Shown one piece after another: positions 9,244-18,981 of a stretch of DNA of 64,000 bases (position 1 is the first letter of the stretch; the number at the start of each line of letters is the position of its first letter). Position numbers and translations under genes: made by a program. The stretch comes from [Bacteroides] pectinophilus (GTDB lineage Bacteria > Bacillota > Clostridia > Lachnospirales > Lachnospiraceae): contig CP102260.1 of the NCBI GenBank assembly GCA_025146925.1, positions 1,911,389 to 1,975,388 on the forward strand, written 5' to 3'. The notes beneath the pieces are model-generated. The model did no database searches. It had not been told where the DNA came from and saw only the letters and a program-made list of their open reading frames with translations.

Positions 9244-10353
9244 CTAATTCATAACAGACATAATCTTTATATAATCTTCTGACTTGTCACGCATAATCTT
9301 AAGCCCGCTCTCAAGTTCATTTATCCTGAACCTGTGCGTTATCAGCTTAGATGGCATGATGCTGCCACTGCCGATACTCTTAAGGACATAATGCCAGTCA
9401 TCATCATCGTCACCCGTAAATGATGAATTCCATGTTCCGGTAACATGAAGCTGATTGCGCAGTATCTTCCAATAGGTCTGCTTATCAAAATTCATATCTG
9501 AATACGGATTGCCGACAAAACATATACTTCCCCCACAGGCTGCTGAATTAACCGCCCAATTAACTGTCTCATTCTTACCGACACACTCAAAAAAGACGTC
9601 AACTCCGCTGCCATCTGTCTTTTCCATCAGCCACTCAGCTGCATCACATCCACTTGAAATTCCTTCCCGTATATCATAAAAATTATCTTCCGGAATATCA
9701 AGATTTGCTGTCATAGCCTTCTGTGATGACTTATTCCCGATTACAAATATATTGTCATATCCGCGGCTTTTCAAAAGCATGACAATAAGCATGCCAATAG
9801 TTCCAAGTCCGCAGACGGCAATACTTACATCATCAGCTGCTTCCACATTACCGGAAAGCACACGCCTTATTGCATGACATGCAACTGCAGACGGTTCAAG
9901 CATTGCTGCGTCCTGATAAGAAACATTATCCGGAAGCTCTATAAGATTAGCTGCCGGAACTGCCGCGTACTCAGCAAAACCGCCATTACATCTTGAGCCA
10001 AGATAACTGTAATTGCGGCACATCTCATACATTCCTTTTCTGCATGCCACACACTGCCTGCATGGAATAAGAGGGAATATTCCTACTCTTTTATTAAGCC
10101 ACGTGCCATCATCTCCCGCAGAATTACAATAATCAGAATTACTGCCATTATCCACAGCAATAACGCGTCCGGCAAATTCATGTCCCGGAATAAGCGGCAT
10201 ACTATGTGCACCGGTCTTATATATACGTGGAATATCCGAACCGCATATTCCCGCTGCCATAACTTTAACAAGCACCTCTCCGTCTCTTAGCCGTGGCATA
10301 TCCACATCCTCATATCTTATGTCATCTGTATCATGAAGCACCCATGCTTTCAT
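9244..10353 (-). CDS. tarJ: Zinc-dependent medium-chain dehydrogenase, probable ribulose-5-phosphate reductase (TarJ-like)
   Basis: 369-residue MDR-family enzyme. Start at 10353 (MKAWVLHDTDD) chosen because CGGAGA lies 5-9 nt upstream and this is the usual N-terminus. Catalytic-zinc motifs AAGICGSDIPR and GHEFAGRV are present, the structural zinc Cys cluster is CRQCVACRKGMYEMC, and the NAD(P) fold begins AVCGLGTIGML. In the TarIJ pathway the enzyme reduces ribulose 5-phosphate to ribitol 5-phosphate, which TarI couples to CTP. The neighbouring cytidylyltransferase and pentose-5-P epimerase support this role; other polyol dehydrogenases of the same family (sorbitol, galactitol-phosphate) are possible. 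Confidence 0.72.
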   Translation of the reverse strand: MKAWVLHDTDDIRYEDVDMPRLRDGEVLVKVMAAGICGSDIPRIYKTGAHSMPLIPGHEFAGRVIAVDNGSNSDYCNSAGDDGTWLNKRVGIFPLIPCRQCVACRKGMYEMCRNYSYLGSRCNGGFAEYAAVPAANLIELPDNVSYQDAAMLEPSAVACHAIRRVLSGNVEAADDVSIAVCGLGTIGMLIVMLLKSRGYDNIFVIGNKSSQKAMTANLDIPEDNFYDIREGISSGCDAAEWLMEKTDGSGVDVFFECVGKNETVNWAVNSAACGGSICFVGNPYSDMNFDKQTYWKILRNQLHVTGTWNSSFTGDDDDDWHYVLKSIGSGSIMPSKLITHRFRINELESGLKIMRDKSEDYIKIMSVMN

Positions 10354-10354
10354 A

Positions 10355-11086
10355 CTAATCTCCGTTCTTACCCGCATTAATTGCTGTTATAAATCTTTCA
10401 AGATCTGCATTAGTTGTAATCTTATAGTTGTTCTCATCTCCCGGAATCACTGCTATATTCATTCCGGCAATAACAGCCGGCTCCGTGGAACCATTTATCG
10501 AATATATTCTGTCAGGCAGCAGTGCTTTATTGGCTTCATAATATCTGCCTAATCTGAACAGTTCCGGTGCCTGCCCCGCAAAAAGTGTACTTCTGTCAAG
10601 CAGTGAATCTACATGCATTCCATCATTACTCATGTATATGGTATCCTTCATTGGCAGAACCGGAAGCACTCCGTCATATTCCGCTGCTTCATTATTATTG
10701 CCGCCTGTAAGTCTGCTCACACAGCTTTCTATCAGTTCACCACTCAGGCACGGTCTTGCTGCATCGTGAATAAATACAACATCCGAGTCATCTGCATACT
10801 TTCGTATGCTTTCAAGTCCATTGAATATTGAAAGCTGACGTGTCTGTCCCGGTTCTGTGAATCCTCTGAACTTATGACTGTCATCATAATAATCAATGTC
10901 TTTTCTTATCCTGTCATGCCACATATCATCTGCAACAATCTGAACAGCATCTATATAACTGCTTTCTGCAATCGTTTCTATGCAGTATGAAATAATTGTA
11001 CGTCCGCCAGCCTCTATATACTGCTTTGGTATATCTGCACCAAGCCGCAGACCACGTCCGCCCGATAATATAAGTGCAATATTCAT
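10355..11086 (-). CDS. tarI: Ribitol-5-phosphate cytidylyltransferase (TarI/IspD family)
   Basis: 243 residues from the start at 11086, which overlaps the stop of the epimerase gene in an ATGA junction; upstream in-frame codons belong to that gene. It shows the IspD/TarI fold: LILSGGRGLRLGADIPKQYI (CTP loop, with Lys), VVFIHDAARPCLS, and GSTEPAVI near the end. Family enzymes make CDP-ribitol or CDP-methylerythritol. Placement between an epimerase that supplies ribulose 5-phosphate and a TarJ-like reductase favours CDP-ribitol. A biosynthetic ispD would normally sit elsewhere with isoprenoid or housekeeping genes. Confidence 0.78.
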   Translation of the reverse strand: MNIALILSGGRGLRLGADIPKQYIEAGGRTIISYCIETIAESSYIDAVQIVADDMWHDRIRKDIDYYDDSHKFRGFTEPGQTRQLSIFNGLESIRKYADDSDVVFIHDAARPCLSGELIESCVSRLTGGNNNEAAEYDGVLPVLPMKDTIYMSNDGMHVDSLLDRSTLFAGQAPELFRLGRYYEANKALLPDRIYSINGSTEPAVIAGMNIAVIPGDENNYKITTNADLERFITAINAGKNGD

Positions 11087-11757
11087 AACTGTCCCCTGAA
11101 TCTTAGATTGCGTATATCTTCTATTATATCTTTGTATGGCCTGTCCTTTCCAAACAGCAGCGTGGTTCCGAGCACAAAACCTTTCATGCCTTTTGGTGCA
11201 AACTCCGTAATTCTCTGTGCGCTGCATGCTCCATCCCAGTACATCTCAAAATCCATGTCTTCTTTTAAGGAAAGGAGTTTGTCTATCTTATGCCCTACAT
11301 ACGGCAGATACATCTGACCTGCATTCCCCGGATTGACGGACATAACAAGTACCTTTTTTACAATACGCAGCATCTCAAACACCGTCTCAACTGATGTTCC
11401 TGGATTAATTGCTATTCCCGGAATCATTCCTGCATCGATAATTGTCTGCAACGTCGTTGAAGGATGATATTCTGCTTCAGGATGGATGTACACCGTATCT
11501 CCCCTGCGCAGATTCTTAAGAAACAGCCCTATGTGTGTATTAGGATGTTCAATCATAAGGTGCACATCCAAAGGCTTGTCCGTTGCCCCCGCTATGTATC
11601 TCATATCATTAAGTGACATTGCAAAATTAGGCACATATCGTCCATCCATAATATCTATATGAAATGAGTCTATGCCGCCCATCTCCAGTTCTCTTATTTC
11701 TCTTTCCAGATGCCCGTAATCAGCGCACATCATGGATGCTGTTAATTCAAATTGCAT
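11083..11757 (-). CDS. Ribulose-phosphate 3-epimerase family protein
   Basis: 224-residue TIM barrel with the epimerase signatures: SMMCADYGHLEREI, FHIDIMDGRYVPNF (catalytic Asp and metal His), VHLMIEHP, and VMSVNPGNAGQ. Length matches Rpe. In the CDP-ribitol context it would balance xylulose and ribulose 5-phosphate to feed the TarJ-like reductase. It is probably a dedicated paralogue rather than the pentose-phosphate pathway copy, because it is embedded in the glycan locus and its loop after GKDRPY diverges. Allulose-phosphate 3-epimerases share the fold and cannot be excluded. Confidence 0.75.
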   Translation of the reverse strand: MQFELTASMMCADYGHLEREIRELEMGGIDSFHIDIMDGRYVPNFAMSLNDMRYIAGATDKPLDVHLMIEHPNTHIGLFLKNLRRGDTVYIHPEAEYHPSTTLQTIIDAGMIPGIAINPGTSVETVFEMLRIVKKVLVMSVNPGNAGQMYLPYVGHKIDKLLSLKEDMDFEMYWDGACSAQRITEFAPKGMKGFVLGTTLLFGKDRPYKDIIEDIRNLRFRGQL

Positions 11758-11805
11758 ATGGTTATCTCGATTCTGTTTATTATAGTGGTATTATAGCATG
11801 TGATT

Positions 11806-13206
11806 TTATGAATATACATAGTAATTACTCTCTTCTTCCTCAAGCTTATCAATAATTGCAAAATATTCAGCTATATCTTTTATTTTATATTTTTCAACTA
11901 TTATTGTGTTCCCTGTCCTATCATGTATATCACTCATATCCTGCAGGCATGCTATGTATACCGGATTATCAAAATGCCTATACTGAATATAATGCCTTCC
12001 GGTTCCATGTGCCGTCTGCCCTGCATCTAATGGCCACCTGTATATGTCACCATACTCCATCTTAAGAAATTCTTCCGGCTTAGAAGGCGCTGCAAAATCA
12101 TGTCCTTCAAAAGATATTCCTGTTACAGGCAATACAGCATCTGCCCTGCAGAAACCGCTGCACGCACTGACAACAAAAAATGTCTCTATTCCGTATCCTA
12201 TTCTTCCTGTAGGTACTTCTGATACAAATCCTCCGTCATGCGCTATCCTGTCATTATATTCTATTCTTTCCTTAAAGCTCATCATGCTTTTCCTGCAATA
12301 TACAGAACACTCATTAACGTATTTTCTAAGATCATCATACGTACAGCTTTCATTATAATAATCCAATGGGAAAATGTCGACAATATACGGATAACTGCTG
12401 CCATTACTGCTCTTTACATACGCTGCGAGAAAACTGCCGTTAAGTGTGAATAATATTTCTTTATTTTCATCATACATTTTCCGGACAGTTTCCCTGTAAT
12501 TATCATTCTGATTCATCTCTAATGAAGATGATACATACAGCATGCCATTTAGATTACAATAATCTATAAGCCTTTTATAATCATCCCGCATCAGCAGTAA
12601 ATCCATGTCGTCATCCCATGGTACAAATCCTCCATTGCGCACTGCCCCAATAAGGTTGCCCTCGCCCAGCATAAGATGTATACCGATTGATTCAGCCAGA
12701 TTCTTTACCTTTAATGTTGCATCCAGTAATTCCGTCTGTCTTATTCTAAGTCTTCCTCCAGCAGGCTTAACTCCTCTGACATCTGCCGTGCGCATGAAAA
12801 ATTCTATTCTTTCCTCTGAACATTTATGTAAATTATCTGCATAAAGATACATAAGCCTGTATATTCCCGCATCAGTCTGAAATTCATCCATAAAATCCTT
12901 AGATGTCTTATTCCCCTCCGGTGCAAGATGCTCTCTTAAATATCTGTATACTACGTATTTTTCAATTTCCATACTCTTTAGCTGGTATTCCATCTGGGTA
13001 CATATCGAATAACCGGCAGCAAGCACAATTATTGCATTATCTGCATAACCATTAAGCCTCGAAGGTGCAATAACCTCTATGTCTCTTATGAAGCTTCCCT
13101 GTATATTTACGTTGTTATCTGCAAAAAAGGCAACATTATCACTTCCGAAATAATCCAGTGCCTCCAATCCATATTTGCCCGTACCGAAAAGTATTATTTT
13201 TCTCAT
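11806..13206 (-). CDS. Rossmann-module/LicD-family fusion protein
   Basis: 466 residues. Residues 1-95 form the recurrent module of this locus: IILFGTGKYG, then FFADNN, a middle beta strand AIIVLAAGY and a terminal YVVYRYL. Residues 135-350 are a LicD domain with GGRLRIRQTELL, GEGNLIGAVRNGGFVPWDDD and DLLLMRDDY. LicD enzymes move phospho-groups from CDP donors to glycans. The C-terminus contains KPEEFLKMEYGD-IYRWP, also typical of LicD proteins. AGGAG lies 6 nt before the ATG; 49 bp separate it from the epimerase gene downstream. It resembles the N-terminal two thirds of the protein encoded at 21914-24142. Confidence 0.8.
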   Translation of the reverse strand: MRKIILFGTGKYGLEALDYFGSDNVAFFADNNVNIQGSFIRDIEVIAPSRLNGYADNAIIVLAAGYSICTQMEYQLKSMEIEKYVVYRYLREHLAPEGNKTSKDFMDEFQTDAGIYRLMYLYADNLHKCSEERIEFFMRTADVRGVKPAGGRLRIRQTELLDATLKVKNLAESIGIHLMLGEGNLIGAVRNGGFVPWDDDMDLLLMRDDYKRLIDYCNLNGMLYVSSSLEMNQNDNYRETVRKMYDENKEILFTLNGSFLAAYVKSSNGSSYPYIVDIFPLDYYNESCTYDDLRKYVNECSVYCRKSMMSFKERIEYNDRIAHDGGFVSEVPTGRIGYGIETFFVVSACSGFCRADAVLPVTGISFEGHDFAAPSKPEEFLKMEYGDIYRWPLDAGQTAHGTGRHYIQYRHFDNPVYIACLQDMSDIHDRTGNTIIVEKYKIKDIAEYFAIIDKLEEEESNYYVYS

Positions 13207-14384
13207 TAAATCTCCTGTGTGCCAATCAATCTTTCATATAATCCAGCAGCATAATTCCTCCTGAAGTAAACTATTTTTTTCTTTACTCCCTTACTTATAA
13301 GCTGCTCTTCTATTTTCTTACATATATCGTTATTAAGGACTGCAATAAATACAATGTCAAATTCATTCTGCATATCAGCAAGCTGTTCTATTGATATTAC
13401 ATGTACAGCAGTACTGGATTTATATTTTTCATAATTACTGTCCGCCACACATACGATTGATTCTTTATATCTGCCGTAAAGCGCCATTCCAAATCCGCCC
13501 GCCCCATACAAAGCAATCTTTTTTTTAAAAATTCCTGTATGATCCATTATTTCTTCCGGGCATTTGAGAAGCGTTACAAAACTTATATAATCAATAAGCT
13601 GGTTATGCATTATATCCCCAATTGAAGCATTATCAAATGCATCAATAAGGTCTGAATAAAGGCACTTTATACTTTGAATACTCATATTGCCGCTGACCAT
13701 TGTATTTTCATGCTTAATGTAATGATATGGTGCATAATCCAAGAACTGTATTGACTCGGCTTTTGCTATGTACCGGTAACATGCATCAGCATCTTCTCCG
13801 AACCTTACAACATCATTCACCTTAACATCTGCCCGCTTTATCAGCTCCGATTTTATGAATTTACATACAAGATTTGGAAGAATTCCAAATTCAAAAAAAT
13901 TTTCCATACACAGCATGTATGGAAATACGTCTTTTTGCATCTCCTCATAATCATAATATTTTTCAGGAAATTTATTCTTTTTAATTACGGGCTCATTATC
14001 TTCTTCTATAAGATTATAGGCAATAACATCCGGCATTCTAATATCTGTCTTTTTTATAATGTTTGCATATGTTTCCACATCTATATAATCATCTGCATCT
14101 AAAAATGTTATATAATCTCCACAAGCTCTCTTAATCCCATACGTACGTGCTGACGCCTGTCCACCATTCTGCTTATGCAAAAGCTTAATTCTTTTATCAC
14201 ATGCTGCATACCTTTTGCATATATCAAGGCTGTTATCGTCTGACCCATCATCAACCACTATTATATCAAGTTTTTCATATGTCTGGTTCAACACACTTTC
14301 CAATGCTCTTGCAATGTATTCTTCTGCATTATAGACAGGAATAATTACACTGATTAAAATATCATTCATAATCTGCTTGTCCAT
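13206..14384 (-). CDS. GT2 glycosyltransferase with C-terminal Rossmann-like module
   Basis: 392 residues. The GT-A domain covers about 8-220: ISVIIPVYNAEEYI, VDDGSDDNS, and the metal-binding DADD within YITFLDADDYID. The C-terminal module (about 287-376) begins IALYGAGGFGM and ends in a predicted strand near KIVYF. The start overlaps the upstream gene's 3' end by 23 bp; an internal ATG at 14369 is an alternative since neither has a convincing ribosome site. The sugar and acceptor are unknown. It likely adds one residue of the glycan repeat. Confidence 0.82.
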   Translation of the reverse strand: MDKQIMNDILISVIIPVYNAEEYIARALESVLNQTYEKLDIIVVDDGSDDNSLDICKRYAACDKRIKLLHKQNGGQASARTYGIKRACGDYITFLDADDYIDVETYANIIKKTDIRMPDVIAYNLIEEDNEPVIKKNKFPEKYYDYEEMQKDVFPYMLCMENFFEFGILPNLVCKFIKSELIKRADVKVNDVVRFGEDADACYRYIAKAESIQFLDYAPYHYIKHENTMVSGNMSIQSIKCLYSDLIDAFDNASIGDIMHNQLIDYISFVTLLKCPEEIMDHTGIFKKKIALYGAGGFGMALYGRYKESIVCVADSNYEKYKSSTAVHVISIEQLADMQNEFDIVFIAVLNNDICKKIEEQLISKGVKKKIVYFRRNYAAGLYERLIGTQEI

Positions 14385-15510
14385 ATATTCTTTTTAAAAT
14401 ATTATTATATTCCCCTACAGTCTTTTTTCGTTCTTCTTTTCTTTTATCATCAAGCCACCCTCCATTAAAATGGTGTATTGAAAATGTATTTTCCGTAATG
14501 ACATTTTCACCACTCATATAATCATAAGGATGAAAATATTCTGATGAAAACACCGTCATTTCGTTGATTCTCTGACATGTATTATCTGCAGACATTCCCA
14601 TTGCAATAAATGGAGCTGTCTCATATACTCCGCACGTATCCGGATTCAGTGAGCCATCTTCATATCTGAACACTGCTTCTTCACGATACTTAAGCAGCTT
14701 CTTAATCATTCGATGGTGTGGGATTGCACCGCTGCATCCTCCCATATTAACATTGCCCCATTTTTCTACACCGCAGAACGCGCCCTGCCTTCTTAACGGT
14801 TCTAATGGCTTAAGCAATTCTACATCTGTATCAATATAAAATCCGCCATAATTATAAAGTATATCAAGCCTCGCATAGTCCGGCACAAATCCCCACCTGC
14901 CTTCTTCATATGCCTGTCTCATATATTCATTCTTATTGACATCATAATTACTCTCATCCCAGCGCTTTATCTCATAATCAGGGCATATCCTGCTCCAGCT
15001 GTCAATGCATCTTTTGAGATAATCAGGCATCTTTCTGCCCGAAAACCAGCAGTAATTAATAACTTTTGGAATAAGCTCATCAGTGTAATCTCTTATTACA
15101 TCTGTTCCGCCCCCAGCTGCCGCCCTGTCTTTAACTCCCTCTGCCATTATAACAGGCACTATCACAGCTTTGATTCCATCAAGTGACTCCATTGCATCAA
15201 GTGTGTGAAGCACCGGGCTGTAATTACTGTTCGTAATAAGAATAATTGTATCGTGTCCGATATTATTAAGCACCTCAGGAGCACAGATATTGTATTGGCG
15301 CAATCCAACAATAACTTTCTGCTTTTGCTTTCTTGTATCCGCGTCCACATAGAACAACAGGTTTTCATCCAATCCATGTCTCATCAGATAGTCCGGCATT
15401 ATTGTCCGGCCTATCATGCCGGCTCCGTATATGGCTATTTTGTAATTATTGCCAATTATGTAATCTTTCAAAAGCTCAAACTTAATATCACAAAGATTTA
15501 ACATTATCAT
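14362..15510 (-). CDS. GT32-family glycosyltransferase with N-terminal Rossmann-like module
   Basis: 382 residues. Residues 22-115 hold the shared module (KIAIYGAGMIG, LLFYVDAD, DTIILITNS). The catalytic part from about 140 onward is GT32-like: KVINYCWFSGRKMP, WDESNYDV, and the DXD motif in YGGFYIDTDVELLKPL. GT32 enzymes use UDP- or GDP-sugars in capsule and O-antigen-type synthesis. GGAG lies 4 nt before the ATG at 15510; ATG 15504 is an equally good reading. Specificity cannot be inferred. Confidence 0.82.
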   Translation of the reverse strand: MIMLNLCDIKFELLKDYIIGNNYKIAIYGAGMIGRTIMPDYLMRHGLDENLLFYVDADTRKQKQKVIVGLRQYNICAPEVLNNIGHDTIILITNSNYSPVLHTLDAMESLDGIKAVIVPVIMAEGVKDRAAAGGGTDVIRDYTDELIPKVINYCWFSGRKMPDYLKRCIDSWSRICPDYEIKRWDESNYDVNKNEYMRQAYEEGRWGFVPDYARLDILYNYGGFYIDTDVELLKPLEPLRRQGAFCGVEKWGNVNMGGCSGAIPHHRMIKKLLKYREEAVFRYEDGSLNPDTCGVYETAPFIAMGMSADNTCQRINEMTVFSSEYFHPYDYMSGENVITENTFSIHHFNGGWLDDKRKEERKKTVGEYNNILKRIYGQADYE

Positions 15511-15534
15511 TCTGCTCCAATAATCATATGCTCT

Positions 15535-16740
15535 TTATATACAAGCAAATACTGATGTGTGCTCAGGTTTTCTCCAAATAACTTTATCCGTGTCCACGTT
15601 ATATTTTGTACATATATCCTGCTTTATGCTTTTTGCAAGATTTTCTCCCTCCACGCCTATAACTATATAATCATATTTGTAATTAATTATCTTATCTGCA
15701 GATTCTATACTATGAAGGCATTCCATGTCTTTTCCCTCAGGCTCCCTGTCCAGCCACGCAACCACCTTACAGTTACATGTTTCTGTAAGGAATCTGTAGA
15801 GCGGCACACCTGCTCCACCTGCTCCATACAATATTACATCCTTACATGCAAGTTCAGGATATTCAAACTTCCATGAGCCCATTGACTGCGTATTAATTCC
15901 ATATAATATACGCAATGTATGGCTTTCAACATCCATTATATATCTGCGAAGCTGACGTAACAGCACATATGTCAGATCACCATATCCTGTAAACGCCTTT
16001 TTCAAGCCATTATATAAATGATATGTATTACTAAGAAGTCTCTCATCCCTGCTCCTGCACATTGAATTATTTTTTATTACATAATGGTAAAAAGACTTTC
16101 TTAATATATATACACTTGATATCTGCATCATATATGAATATAGAGTCAGGCAGTCCTCACCATAAAAGACTCTTGTATCAATATTTTTATAAATATCTAG
16201 CAGTATCGATTTTTTATATATTTTATTTACAAGAGTACAATACACCCCATAATCTGAACATTCATCATTCCATAGCATGCTTGGATAAATCTGTTCCCGT
16301 ATATTGCAATAAAGTCCTTCTGAATAATTGTCAACATACTCCTCTGTATATCTGTCATCTTCAAATTCACGAAAAATTCCTGATGATACAAGCTGACAGT
16401 TATATTTATTATATATATGGATTAACTCCTGATACATATTGCTGTCAATCCAATCATCACTGTCAACAAATCCTATAACATTTCCGCATGAATTCTCTAC
16501 ACCTGACTTGCGTGCAGAAATCAGTCCCATATTCACCTGTGATATCACTTTTACCCTTGAATCTCTTCTTTCATATTCTGCGCATATTACAGGTGTATTA
16601 TCTGTTGACCCGTCATTAACAATAATAAGTTCAAAATCCGTAAACTTCTGATTAAGTATACTGTCAATACATCTTCTAATCGTATTCTCCGAATTATATG
16701 CTGCAACTACTATACTTAATATTACTTTATCTCTATTCAT
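15535..16740 (-). CDS. GT2 glycosyltransferase with C-terminal Rossmann-like module
   Basis: 401 residues. Residues 5-230 form a GT-A domain with SIVVAAYNSENTI, IVNDGSTDN and the metal-binding DSDD in GFVDSDDWID. The C-terminal module (about 299-390) starts VILYGAGGAGV, contains VVAWLDRE and YDYIVIGVEG. The gene stops 24 bp before the GT32 start and begins 3 bp after the radical SAM gene ends, consistent with an operon. Donor and acceptor unknown. Confidence 0.82.
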   Translation of the reverse strand: MNRDKVILSIVVAAYNSENTIRRCIDSILNQKFTDFELIIVNDGSTDNTPVICAEYERRDSRVKVISQVNMGLISARKSGVENSCGNVIGFVDSDDWIDSNMYQELIHIYNKYNCQLVSSGIFREFEDDRYTEEYVDNYSEGLYCNIREQIYPSMLWNDECSDYGVYCTLVNKIYKKSILLDIYKNIDTRVFYGEDCLTLYSYMMQISSVYILRKSFYHYVIKNNSMCRSRDERLLSNTYHLYNGLKKAFTGYGDLTYVLLRQLRRYIMDVESHTLRILYGINTQSMGSWKFEYPELACKDVILYGAGGAGVPLYRFLTETCNCKVVAWLDREPEGKDMECLHSIESADKIINYKYDYIVIGVEGENLAKSIKQDICTKYNVDTDKVIWRKPEHTSVFACI

Positions 16741-16742
16741 AA

Positions 16743-17828
16743 TCAGTCTCTTTCTGCAAAGTCTTCAAGCTCCGGTGTAGTTCCGCATCTTCCCCATTCA
16801 ATGTCATTACTTACACAGTGTCCACACAAAGGCACTGTCTCGCTGATTATCTCTAATATTCTTTCTCCATCAAGTTCATTCAAATCATATATTCCAATAT
16901 CAGGAAGTCTTGTCCCAAATACTTTATTAAAGCGCTCTATATACATCAATGTAGGGCATCTTGCGATTTTACCATTCCATATATTAACGCAGCCATTGGA
17001 TATACATTTTTTTTCATACTTACTATCTGCTGCTAAAGATAGTGGTTTATTAAACACCATCTTAGAATCAAAAGAACGTATTATATATCTTATGCTATTT
17101 TCTTCAAGTTTCCTGATTATCTGGTTAATAATCTTATGTGTTGGCAAATATTCTGAAATACTAACCACGATGTCATTGTCATGTAATGTCTTCAAAATTC
17201 CTGCATCAAGCTTAGGAATCAGCAATCCGTTTGTAACTATCTGTATCATTGTATCCGGAAGAAGTCTGCGTGTCTCTGTTATATATGTATTAATATCCGG
17301 ATTAAGAAATGGCTCTCCACCAAGCAGAAAAAACTTTACAATATGAGAGAATTTACTCTTCAATATCTCAATATCTTTTAGTCTGCCTGCAGTATCCGGT
17401 AATACTTTTTCAAAAATAGGCGAAAAATGCGTACATCCTCTGCAATTCAGATTGCAGTAATCCACAACATGTATCTCTGCCTGCGGTAAAATCAAACTTC
17501 CCCATCCGCTACAATCCACGCAATAATCATCTAAAAAATTTCCTGTTTCTTTATTTCTTACACCTGTAAACCAATATATATATTCATATCCAATGTTTCT
17601 TGCTTTTGACAGTATATCAGTTATTAACTGCGAATTATCAACTGTTATAACTAATTTGTGAGCTGTGCAGCTATCGCAGCTTACAATACCGTATCCTTTG
17701 AAAGCTCCGGTTCTATGATTATCTATATAACCATATATACCTTCATCCTTTGAGTGACAAGCTTCAAATACATCTGCTGCCAAAGCGCCCTGACTGCCTG
17801 CACCCCAAAAGACATATCCTATATCCAT
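16743..17828 (-). CDS. Radical SAM protein with N-terminal Rossmann-like module
   Basis: 361 residues. Residues 1-92 are the shared module (YVFWGAGSQG, YGYIDNH, KLVITVDNS). A radical SAM domain follows with the [4Fe-4S] motif CNLNCRGC (CxxxCxxC), then FFLLGGEPFLNPD as the SAM-binding GGEP equivalent. Additional Cys residues near the C-terminus (CGHCVSNDIEWGRC) could bind an auxiliary SPASM/Twitch-type cluster. The substrate is unknown; in this setting a glycan, a nucleotide sugar or a peptide are all possible. Such a module-radical SAM combination in a glycan locus is unusual. The stretch 17829-17878 to the next gene holds no recognisable signal. Confidence 0.78.
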   Translation of the reverse strand: MDIGYVFWGAGSQGALAADVFEACHSKDEGIYGYIDNHRTGAFKGYGIVSCDSCTAHKLVITVDNSQLITDILSKARNIGYEYIYWFTGVRNKETGNFLDDYCVDCSGWGSLILPQAEIHVVDYCNLNCRGCTHFSPIFEKVLPDTAGRLKDIEILKSKFSHIVKFFLLGGEPFLNPDINTYITETRRLLPDTMIQIVTNGLLIPKLDAGILKTLHDNDIVVSISEYLPTHKIINQIIRKLEENSIRYIIRSFDSKMVFNKPLSLAADSKYEKKCISNGCVNIWNGKIARCPTLMYIERFNKVFGTRLPDIGIYDLNELDGERILEIISETVPLCGHCVSNDIEWGRCGTTPELEDFAERD

Positions 17829-17878
17829 ATTTATTTCTACTCCATAATAAAATATTTTTCAACAATACTTTTATAGCC

Positions 17879-18979
17879 TTAGTATTGCTTATTTATGTCT
17901 TTATATAAATACTTTTTCACATTATATTTTTCAAGCTGTTTTATAGCACTATATATTTTATCTGTGCTCAATGCTATTACTATATCAAATTTGCTTTGTA
18001 TTTCTGATATTTTATCCGGCAGGATAACTTCCACACCATTAATTTTTTTGCCGTATAATAAGGGATTTTGATCTGCATAATACAAAACACTGTCTTTATA
18101 TAATGCATAAGCTTTTTTCCCTATATTTCCTGCCCCATATATAACAATCTGTTCTGACGGCACACCTTCACATATCGCATTTACCTCTGGCACTGCTTTT
18201 ATAAGTTTATTTCTTGATACATTGTCCAAACATTCTTCCAGCATAAAATCACAATATATACTGCATAATATATATTTTTCATTATTGCACATATTAATTA
18301 TATTATCCAAATATTGCTTTCTCATTTTCATAAGCTGCATACTAATCTGCAATTTTCTCTGTTTTGTCAAACTCTGCTCATGTATTCTGTACTTATAGAT
18401 ATTTTTATCTATAAAATCTATTTTTCCATAATTAAAAAATATTCTTAGCCAATAGTCATAATCTTCTACCAAGAACTTATCATTGTCATAATCGCCTATT
18501 TTTTTCATCACCTCATACCTATACATGAAACATGCTCCAACGCAATTAGTGTAAAGCATTTTTTCATCACTATAGTCAGTCATTGTATATAAATACACGC
18601 CATCAGCATCAATAACATCCATAGCAGTGCACACCATAGGACATTCCTGATTACTGTCCAGATAATCTGCCATAGTCTTAAGTGCCTGCGGTTTGTACAT
18701 ATTATCGTCTGATGTCCATGTAAGATATTCCCCACAGGCCTGTCTGAAACCGAGGTTCAGGGACTCCGGGAGCTTCTGATTCTGTTCATTTGTAATTATC
18801 TTTATTCGGTCATCCTCAGACGCATATTCTGATATTATTGATGCTGTTGTATCTTTAGAACAGTCATTAACAATAATCAGCTCCCAATCTGTCAGCGTCT
18901 GGCTCAATATACTTTCTATAGATTCTTTTATATACTTTTCTCCGTTGTATGTAGGAAGCACAATTGATACTTTAGGCAT
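17879..18979 (-). CDS. GT2 glycosyltransferase with C-terminal Rossmann-like module
   Basis: 366 residues. The GT-A part has VSIVLPTYNGEKYI, IVNDCSKDTT and EYLTWTSDDNMY, where TSDD takes the place of the usual DxD, and DYDYWLRIFFNYG, a motif common in this subfamily. The C-terminal 91 residues (from about 276) are the locus module: IVIYGAGNIGK, LYYADQN, FDIVIALSTD. Starts 3 bp after wecB ends. Sugar specificity unknown. Confidence 0.82.
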   Translation of the reverse strand: MPKVSIVLPTYNGEKYIKESIESILSQTLTDWELIIVNDCSKDTTASIISEYASEDDRIKIITNEQNQKLPESLNLGFRQACGEYLTWTSDDNMYKPQALKTMADYLDSNQECPMVCTAMDVIDADGVYLYTMTDYSDEKMLYTNCVGACFMYRYEVMKKIGDYDNDKFLVEDYDYWLRIFFNYGKIDFIDKNIYKYRIHEQSLTKQRKLQISMQLMKMRKQYLDNIINMCNNEKYILCSIYCDFMLEECLDNVSRNKLIKAVPEVNAICEGVPSEQIVIYGAGNIGKKAYALYKDSVLYYADQNPLLYGKKINGVEVILPDKISEIQSKFDIVIALSTDKIYSAIKQLEKYNVKKYLYKDINKQY

Positions 18980-18981
18980 TA

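Noticed and set aside
10355-11086. Housekeeping ispD of the isoprenoid pathway
   Set aside because: The overlap with a pentose-phosphate epimerase and a TarJ-like dehydrogenase favours CDP-ribitol synthesis; not formally excluded.
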